Of a stretch of 6,082 bases of DNA, positions 1 through 3,829 are shown in pieces. Below the pieces are notes generated by a model. The model did not search any database, was not told where the DNA came from, and worked only from the letters and a program-made list of their open reading frames with translations. The stretch comes from an uncultured Aliterella sp. (GTDB taxonomy: Bacteria > Cyanobacteriota > Cyanobacteriia > Cyanobacteriales > Chroococcidiopsidaceae). Where the stretch lies: NCBI GenBank assembly GCA_905479905.1, contig CAJQOK010000484.1, positions 1 to 6,082 on the forward strand, in the 5' to 3' direction. How positions within the stretch are numbered: the first letter of the stretch is position 1; each line of letters starts with the position of its first letter. The position numbers and the translations under genes were made by a program.

Positions 1-1
1 T

Positions 2-163
2 GAAGCTCCTAACGGTGGTTTAGTGGTAGTTTTACCGGAAACCGTCAACCGGGCAATTAGTTTGATTGAAGCGCGTCGCCCGGTAGGGCAAAACGGACAA
101 TCTAAAGGAGCCTTGGTGGTTGATACTAGCAGTGTTAAGTCCTCTATTACTAATACTGTTTAA
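2..163 (+). CDS. 3' end of an unrecognised protein gene (5' truncated)
   Basis: An open frame enters from the left edge (base 1 is the last base of a split codon) and ends at the TAA at 161-163, giving the last 53 residues. It begins EAPNGGLVVVLPETVNRAIS, continues through a basic stretch (EARRPVG) and ends in a Ser/Thr-rich tail (VVDTSSVKSSITNTV). The alternation of a beta-strand-like hydrophobic run (LVVVL), a likely helix and a second hydrophobic run (ALVVD) suggests a folded domain end and not random translation. I do not recognise the family. The stop codon overlaps a strong purine-rich AAAGGAGAAGA sequence, but no start codon follows at a suitable distance. No clear intrinsic terminator lies downstream, so the transcript could run on into the next gene. 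Confidence 0.6.
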   Translation, partial: EAPNGGLVVVLPETVNRAISLIEARRPVGQNGQSKGALVVDTSSVKSSITNTV

Positions 164-255
164 AGGAGAAGACTTTTTTAGCCTAACGATCTTGAGTCAA
201 CGTTGCTGTGCTACAACTTTAATTTTGGTTTGAACTTCCTTAAAATACTAGGACA

Positions 256-287
256 GTGCAAAAATACTAATAAATAAATGTGCAAAA
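256..287 (+). repeat. Short direct repeat before the small plus-strand gene
   Basis: GTGCAAAA occurs at 256-263 and again at 280-287, 24 bases apart, just ahead of the ATG at 291. The stretch 164-290 has no gene and no convincing -35/-10 pair; TAAAAT at 241-246 is the best isolated -10-like hexamer. The repeat could be a regulator site or chance. Confidence 0.25.
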
Positions 288-290
288 TTT

Positions 291-638
291 ATGGTAGAAC
301 GTCCGATTAAGAAATCAGAGAGCCCAATCGCTCCTCCTAGTGAAGTTGAAGCCCAAATACAGGATCAACCTAGCGCCGTTGAAGATAGTCTTGAAGCTGC
401 GACCGTATCACCGGAAAAGCGTAAAGTGATTCCTTCCATACCAGGCAAAGAAAGGTCTAAAAGCAGAGGAAAAGGCTCTAATCGGGAAGAAGAACCAGCG
501 ACACCGCCTATGAATATGGCTTTGATGCGCGGGCCCAAACCCACAAAGCCCAAACCTCCTGTGGCTGCGGCTCCTCCAGAGGAATTAGAGTCAAGCTCAG
601 AATCTGATTCAGAGCAGGAAACTGCCCCCCAAGAGTAA
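291..638 (+). CDS. Small disordered, proline-rich conserved cyanobacterial protein (hypothetical)
   Basis: This encodes 115 residues starting at ATG 291, with no clear Shine-Dalgarno sequence. The composition is striking: 19 prolines, many Glu, Lys and Ser, and no Phe, Trp, Tyr, His or Cys. That is what an intrinsically disordered protein looks like. In order, it has a basic N-terminus (MVERPIKKSE), an acidic/Pro segment (about 10-40), a basic segment with KRK and KERSKSRGKG (about 43-62), a Pro/Lys segment NMALMRGPKPTKPKPP (75-90) and an acidic Ser-rich tail (about 97-115). No signal peptide or membrane segment is visible. The opening MVERPIKKSE and the MRGPKP-type core resemble, from memory and unverified, a conserved cyanobacterial hypothetical family; function is unknown. 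An overlapping antisense frame (365-652) is Ser/Gly/Ala-rich and is best read as its shadow. The gene converges on the ABC ATPase gene. Confidence 0.7.
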   Translation: MVERPIKKSESPIAPPSEVEAQIQDQPSAVEDSLEAATVSPEKRKVIPSIPGKERSKSRGKGSNREEEPATPPMNMALMRGPKPTKPKPPVAAAPPEELESSSESDSEQETAPQE

Positions 639-652
639 GTTAAAATTCTCAA

Positions 653-680
653 GAAAAAACCCCTAGACTAATCTGGGGGT
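653..680 (-). terminator. Intrinsic terminator of the UPF0367-ABC ATPase operon
   Basis: Bases 660-667 (CCCCTAGA) pair with 672-679 (TCTGGGGG), with one G-T wobble, and A659-T680 can extend the stem. The loop is CTAA. Read on the minus strand, the GC-rich stem is followed at once by TTTTTT (659 down to 654), the classic Rho-independent layout, 75 bases beyond the ABC ATPase stop codon. On the plus strand no T-run follows the hairpin, so it acts mainly for the leftward operon. Confidence 0.8.
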
Positions 681-699
681 CTAAATGCCATTGCATAAT

Positions 700-757
700 A
701 CTGATAAGAGTTAAGGCTTAAACCTTGACTTATCTCAGTGCCAAATTTTTATTTTTA
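700..757 (+). terminator. Possible weak terminator for the small plus-strand gene
   Basis: Bases 703-708 (GATAAG) and 711-716 (TTAAGG) pair with 723-728 (CCTTGA) and 729-734 (CTTATC). Bases 709-710 are bulged, one pair is a G-T wobble, and the loop is the six bases 717-722. A further ACT/AGT pairing (700-702 with 737-739) is possible across a 2-base bulge. On the plus strand a T-rich tract follows, but only after GCCAAA (from about 745), and the tract enters the end of the opposing gene. The stem is imperfect and AT-rich and the gap before the T's is not ideal, so this is a candidate only. Alternatively it is a 3'-end stability structure of the leftward transcript. Confidence 0.35.
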
Positions 758-1426
758 CGGCGGCGGAGATTGAATCAAACGTTGCTTTAATCGTTGTGCA
801 TCGCCACGATCTACTACTGAACCTTGCTCTAGCAAAAATGCCCCGTCGCAATAATTTAACTCCTCTAATCTATGAGTTACCCATAGGGCAGTTAAACCAC
901 GACTTTTGACTAAATTTTGGACTTGGGCGACTAATTCTAATTGGCTATCATGATCTAGTAAAGCTGTAGGTTCGTCTAATAACAATACTTTGCATTGACG
1001 GGCGATCGCACCAGCGATCGCCACGCGTTGTTTTTGCCCACCACTGAGCGCATAAATTGGTCTTCTTTGCAACTCTAGAATATTGACGGCGGCTAAGGCT
1101 TCCTCTACGCGCTGGCGGACTCTAAAAATTGGCAATTGTTCTTCCACCAATCCAAAGGCTACATCAGCGCCGACGGTAGGCATTACCAATTGATGATCGG
1201 GGTTTTGAAATACAAAGCCGACAGGATGCAAAACTTGCACCAATCCTGACTTGGGGGTTAATAACCCGGCTAATAACTTAAGGAGAGTAGATTTGCCACT
1301 GCCATTAGTGCCTAGAAGCATCCAAAATTCGCCTTTGGGTACTTCTAAAGAGCAGGCGTTTAAAACCTGCTCTCCTTGATGCCAGCTAAAATCTAAGTCA
1401 GTCGCTTGAACGGCAATTTCCGCCAT
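755..1426 (-). CDS. CbiO/EcfA-type ABC transporter ATP-binding protein
   Basis: This is a 223-residue cytoplasmic ATPase subunit that would bind and hydrolyse ATP to drive an importer of the energy-coupling-factor (cobalt/nickel/vitamin) type. All ABC motifs are present: Walker A GTNGSGKST (39-47), Q-loop Gln74, signature LSGGQ (127-131), Walker B KVLLLDE (146-152), D-loop ALLD (155-158) and switch His185 in WVTHR. The segment FQNPDHQ (73-79), followed by TVGADVAFG (84-92), is the hallmark of the CbiO/EcfA group and argues against other ABC families. The protein is shorter than usual EcfA proteins (about 270-280) and appears to lack their C-terminal extension. The ATG lies 14 bases after the stop of the upstream UPF0367-type gene, with an AAGG sequence just before it, so the two are very likely co-transcribed. 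No transmembrane (EcfT/CbiQ) or substrate-binding (S/CbiM) gene is in the window, so the substrate is unknown. Confidence 0.92.
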   Translation of the reverse strand: MAEIAVQATDLDFSWHQGEQVLNACSLEVPKGEFWMLLGTNGSGKSTLLKLLAGLLTPKSGLVQVLHPVGFVFQNPDHQLVMPTVGADVAFGLVEEQLPIFRVRQRVEEALAAVNILELQRRPIYALSGGQKQRVAIAGAIARQCKVLLLDEPTALLDHDSQLELVAQVQNLVKSRGLTALWVTHRLEELNYCDGAFLLEQGSVVDRGDAQRLKQRLIQSPPP

Positions 1427-1440
1427 CTTTACCTTAGTGA

Positions 1441-1716
1441 TTAAGTAGCTTCACCTAAAGCAAAAAATCCTGGTGGTCTATTCCCACCAACGGCGGAACC
1501 GTCTTTTTGAGCAATCTGGATGCTGAGAATTTCACTCACACGCACTGCTACTTTTTTTTCAGTTTGGCGATCGCACGTTAATTCCATAATTTCTGGCTGC
1601 CCAGAACGCATCGCCTCTACAATCTGGGTATAAACCGCCTCCGCGTCTTCGCTGGTTTTTCTTTGTACTGATACTGGAAAGGCGGTACTTTTTAAGGTTA
1701 AATCGATAAAAATCAT
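1441..1716 (-). CDS. UPF0367 family cyanobacterial protein
   Basis: This 91-residue protein has unknown biochemical function. It begins MIFIDLTLKSTAFPVSVQRK and has a predicted helix (EDAEAVYTQIVEAMRSG, 23-39), a strand-like MELTCD (44-49), a second strand pair KKVAVRVSEILSIQIAQKDG (54-73) and the end RPPGFFALGE (80-89). The VSVQRK start, the SGQP-x(3)-ELTC core, the VAVxVSEIxxxQI stretch and the RPPGFFAL end match what I recall of the UPF0367 proteins found across cyanobacteria; this is memory, not a search. No signal peptide or transmembrane helix is seen. It is the first gene of a two-gene operon with the ABC ATPase. That suggests a link to transport or to the same physiological state, but this is inference. 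No Shine-Dalgarno sequence is evident before the ATG. Confidence 0.85.
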   Translation of the reverse strand: MIFIDLTLKSTAFPVSVQRKTSEDAEAVYTQIVEAMRSGQPEIMELTCDRQTEKKVAVRVSEILSIQIAQKDGSAVGGNRPPGFFALGEAT

Positions 1717-1746
1717 GGTTTTGGCAATAAGCGCTTTATAAATTTT

Positions 1747-1775
1747 ACTTTAAATGATTTTTAAGCTTGGTTCAA
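1747..1775 (-). promoter_or_regulatory. Candidate sigma-70-type promoter of the UPF0367-ABC operon
   Basis: On the minus strand TTGAAC (plus 1770-1775) and TAAAGT (plus 1747-1752) are separated by exactly 17 bases. Each matches the consensus (TTGACA/TATAAT) at four of six positions. Transcription would start near 1740, about 24 bases before the ATG at 1716. The spacing and placement are right but the hexamers are imperfect in AT-rich DNA. Confidence 0.4.
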
Positions 1776-1791
1776 TCAAACCTTTAAAATT

Positions 1792-1821
1792 TTAGGGATT
1801 TTCTGAAGCTTTGATCCCTAA
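1792..1821 (-). terminator. Inverted repeat, possible weak terminator of the sigma gene
   Basis: TTAGGGAT (1792-1799) and ATCCCTAA (1814-1821) are a perfect 8-base inverted repeat around a 14-base loop containing AAGCTT. On the minus strand it lies about 95 bases beyond the sigma stop codon and upstream of the operon promoter candidate, where a terminator is expected. The tail after it on the minus strand is only AATTTT, with no long T-run. A role in the operon leader is the alternative if transcription starts further upstream. Confidence 0.4.
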
Positions 1822-1915
1822 CTAAAATACATCTAAATTAGTTGAAGGCTAATTTTGCGTTTTTTCGGCGGTGGTAGGTGCGATCGCTACTTTCAATTTT
1901 TATTGCCTATAAGTT

Positions 1916-3055
1916 TTACACTAACCAACCTTTCAAACGTTTAGCTATTTGGGGTCGTCTTAGTTTTCGCATAGCTTTACTTTGAATTTGTCGTACTCTT
2001 TCGCGGGAAAGATTAAATAAGCTACCTACTTCTTCTAAAGTACAAGGTTCGCTGGTTGTTAACCCATAACGTAAAGAAATCACGTCTTTTTCTCTAGGTG
2101 TTAGTACGTCGGCTAACACATTCCAAATCTCTTGACGCATCATCGTTTCATTCATTTGCTGTTCGGGAGATTGTCCTTCTTCATCTTCAAGTAAATCTAC
2201 AAGTTCCGTGTCTTCTTCTTTCCCGACTCTATGGTTTAAAGATAGCGATTTGCGCCTTAATTGTTGTAACTGACGCAGTTGTTCTGGAGTTGTATCTAAA
2301 GCTTCTGCTAGTTCGTTTTCTGTAGCGTTGCGATGTAGTTTTTGCTTGATCTCTCGCTGGGCTTTTTTGAGCTTATTTAGTTTTTCGACAATATGAATTG
2401 GCAATCTAATAGTTCTAGCATCATTGGCGATCGCTCTTGTAATTGCTTGTCTAATCCACCAATAAGCGTAAGTAGAAAACTTATAACCTTTGTCAGGATC
2501 GAACTTTTCTGTAGCTCGATTCAAGCCCATTGCTCCTTCTTGAATCAAGTCTAAAAATTGTACTCCTCGATTCAAATATCTCTTAGCAATCGATACTACT
2601 AAACGTAGATTTGAGCGAATCATTTTGCGCTTTGCTACTCTACCTTGATACAGCTTTTGTTCTAGCTGACGTTCGGTTAAACAGAGTGCGGCGGCGGTTT
2701 CTGCTTTGCTTGTACTACGATTTAATTCGCTACTTAGGCGCTCAGTAAGTTCTTCTACTTCTACTAAAAACTGTACTCGTTTTGCTAACTCTACTTCTTC
2801 TTCTGCTTTTAGTAACGGATAACGCGCCATTTCTTTAAAAAATGCTCCTACCGCGTCATCTGAATCGGTTTTACGGTATCCTGATGGTCTAGCAGCAGCT
2901 AAACTATCTCCATCTCTATCTTCTGATTCTGCAACTTCTATTTCTTCTCCAGCGTGTGTATCTAAAGATGTTTCTTCTAAATCATCCGCCGGAGAATCGA
3001 TTATTTCTTCGATTGGCAACAAAACATCAATGGAGTCTAATTCAGTAATATTCAT
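1916..3055 (-). CDS. sigC: Group 2 RNA polymerase sigma factor, SigC-like
   Basis: This is a 379-residue sigma-70 factor that would direct RNA polymerase to promoters. Its N-terminus is acidic (about 1-56) and replaces a full region 1.1. Region 1.2 is at about 66-98, region 2 at about 143-219, region 3 at about 219-295 and region 4 at about 310-375. The two sigma-70 signatures are visible: DLIQEGAMGLNRA (169-181), and the helix-turn-helix from TLEEVGSLFNLS through RERVRQIQSK (339-360). Residues matching those used by E. coli sigma-70 for the -10 element (Y196, W199, W200, Q203, T206) and the -35 element (R351, E352, R355, Q356) are kept, so consensus-like promoters are expected. I chose ATG 3055. 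The frame extends to a TTG at 3103, but those 16 extra residues are non-acidic and the TTG has no ribosome site. The group 2 call is firm. SigC, as opposed to SigB, SigD or SigE, rests on remembered features (FFKEMARYPLL, QSKAMRKLRRP, KGWLV end) and is less certain. Confidence 0.9.
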   Translation of the reverse strand: MNITELDSIDVLLPIEEIIDSPADDLEETSLDTHAGEEIEVAESEDRDGDSLAAARPSGYRKTDSDDAVGAFFKEMARYPLLKAEEEVELAKRVQFLVEVEELTERLSSELNRSTSKAETAAALCLTERQLEQKLYQGRVAKRKMIRSNLRLVVSIAKRYLNRGVQFLDLIQEGAMGLNRATEKFDPDKGYKFSTYAYWWIRQAITRAIANDARTIRLPIHIVEKLNKLKKAQREIKQKLHRNATENELAEALDTTPEQLRQLQQLRRKSLSLNHRVGKEEDTELVDLLEDEEGQSPEQQMNETMMRQEIWNVLADVLTPREKDVISLRYGLTTSEPCTLEEVGSLFNLSRERVRQIQSKAMRKLRRPQIAKRLKGWLV

Positions 3056-3141
3056 ATTTACGTTTAGGTGAGATTTAACTGAGGTACTCTGTAACAGAAG
3101 CAATGCTTTTACAAAAATAATTGAAGATAATTTTTTTTAGC

Positions 3142-3163
3142 CTATTTGCTTTTAAGCAGATAG
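3142..3163. promoter_or_regulatory. Hairpin in the probable 5' leader of the sigma gene
   Basis: CTATTTGCT (3142-3150) faces AGCAGATAG (3155-3163) around a TTTA loop. The plus-strand transcript would form nine pairs including one G-U wobble. The minus-strand transcript, the sigma mRNA, would form eight pairs and one C-A mismatch. It lies about 90 bases upstream of the sigma start codon, next to an eight-base T-run (3131-3138) on the plus strand. It could be a leader structure or an operator; no function is shown. Confidence 0.35.
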
Positions 3164-3325
3164 CAGTTTAAATAAGTAGACATCAAACTTAATTGTAATT
3201 TTAATACTCTAATTTTCTCCTATTAATTATTTAGCTAGTTCTGTTTTTATCCTAGCGTTAATCTAAAAACAAGGGTTTGTACTGCGGCTGTAAATTCAAT
3301 CTATTTTATTTTTATGCTTGATTAC

Positions 3326-3405
3326 GTTAAGTTGCCAAAAGTTGCTTAACTTGACATATATCCTGCTACCAAAATCGATGTTTAAAGTTAATTTTAGGCA
3401 ACTTA
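3326..3405. repeat. Nested, mutually exclusive inverted repeats
   Basis: GTTAAG (3326-3331) pairs with CTTAAC (3345-3350) across a 13-base loop. The overlapping TAAGTTGCC (3328-3336) instead pairs perfectly with GGCAACTTA (3397-3405). AAAA (3337-3340) and TTTT (3392-3395) can add four pairs across a one-base bulge. The two pairings share bases and cannot form together. The arms carry three of the five GCAACTT heptamers of this region. Function is unknown and chance is not excluded in DNA this AT-rich. Confidence 0.35.
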
Positions 3406-3719
3406 TTAAGTAATATCTGGTGAAATTACAACCAAAATATCGAAATTTATGAACAAACTTTGCAACTTTTTCGTTATAACAACTACTTTTGTATGTATGT
3501 CTTTACAATGAAGGATGGCAATATTTGATTGTTGTGCTAGAAAAGTTTATTTAAGGGATTCCTAGTAAAGGATTAAACATTTATACCTAAACGTTACTGA
3601 CTTATTAACCTCAAAAACAGAATCTCATATATATCAAAGCTTTACTCTCTACCGATGGGGAGAAAATAGTAGCTTTTAAAATAAGTAATTGCGTAAAATT
3701 AGTAACAACTTTTAAAGTC

Positions 3720-3734
3720 AGTATTCAATACTAC
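3720..3734. promoter_or_regulatory. Operator-like palindrome overlapping an NtcA-type GTA-N8-TAC match
   Basis: AGTATT-C-AATACT (3720-3732) is a perfect 6+1+6 palindrome. The same bases give GTA (3721-3723), eight bases, then TAC (3732-3734), which is the consensus spacing for the cyanobacterial nitrogen regulator NtcA. It lies 96 bases upstream of the priA ATG. No TAN3T -10 element sits about 22 bases downstream as in NtcA-activated promoters, so NtcA binding is doubtful; a repressor-type operator is an alternative. Confidence 0.3.
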
Positions 3735-3779
3735 CTATACAAGATTGTAATTATTGCAACTTATTTGAACAGCAGTCGG

Positions 3780-3785
3780 TATAAA
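3780..3785 (+). promoter_or_regulatory. Candidate -10 element for priA
   Basis: TATAAA matches the -10 consensus at five of six positions and lies about 45 bases before the priA start. The best upstream -35-like hexamer, TTGCAA (3754-3759), is 20 bases away, which is too far for a good pair. Many cyanobacterial promoters depend mainly on the -10, so it is listed at low confidence. Confidence 0.2.
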
Positions 3786-3829
3786 AAAATATTTTAAACT
3801 AAAGCTTTAATTACGGATGCCTAGCTTTT

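Larger units (their letters stand above)
3056..3829. other. 774-base AT-rich divergent intergenic region between sigC and priA
   Basis: No convincing gene is present; every frame I followed breaks within about 20 codons. Two sampled 60-base blocks (3121-3180 and 3421-3480) are each 25% GC, far below the flanking genes. None of the ten HIP1 octamers in the window falls here. The region must hold the promoters of both divergent genes, but no hexamer pair is strong. A perfect TTGACA at 3351-3356 has no matching -10. Contents I could see are a sigma-leader hairpin (3142-3163), GTTTTTA/TAAAAAC arms (3243-3249/3264-3270), nested inverted repeats (3326-3405), five copies of GCAACTT or its complement, a 13-base palindrome (3720-3732) and a TATAAA (3780-3785). 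I saw no tRNA-like or rRNA-like sequence. Confidence 0.7.

Noticed and set aside
365..652. Minus-strand frame of 95 codons opposite the small plus-strand gene
   Set aside because: Its Ser/Gly/Ala/Leu-rich product is the complement of a Pro/Glu/Lys-rich coding sequence, it has no recognisable motif, and it ends opposite the better-supported 115-residue gene.
1874..1890. GTAG/CTAC inverted repeat as terminator of the sigma gene
   Set aside because: The stem has only four pairs, the loop is just the HIP1 palindrome, and no T-run follows on the minus strand.
2098..2325. Plus-strand frame of 75 codons inside the sigma factor gene
   Set aside because: It is fully antisense to conserved sigma regions 3-4, has no ribosome site, and is a shadow of the real frame.
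3271..3302. GC-richer patch in the gap considered as part of a tRNA or small RNA
   Set aside because: No cloverleaf arms, T-loop consensus or flanking terminator could be drawn.
3351..3379. Perfect -35 hexamer TTGACA as a promoter
   Set aside because: At 17 bases downstream the hexamer is ATCGAT (two of six matches), and 16 or 18 bases is no better.
3314..3413. Two 11-codon plus-strand frames (starting at 3314 and 3378)
   Set aside because: They are too short, lack ribosome sites, and occur at the frequency expected by chance.
3525..3553. TTGATT-17-TATTTA as a priA promoter
   Set aside because: The spacing is right but only four and three of six positions match, which is ordinary in DNA this AT-rich, and it lies almost 280 bases from the start codon.
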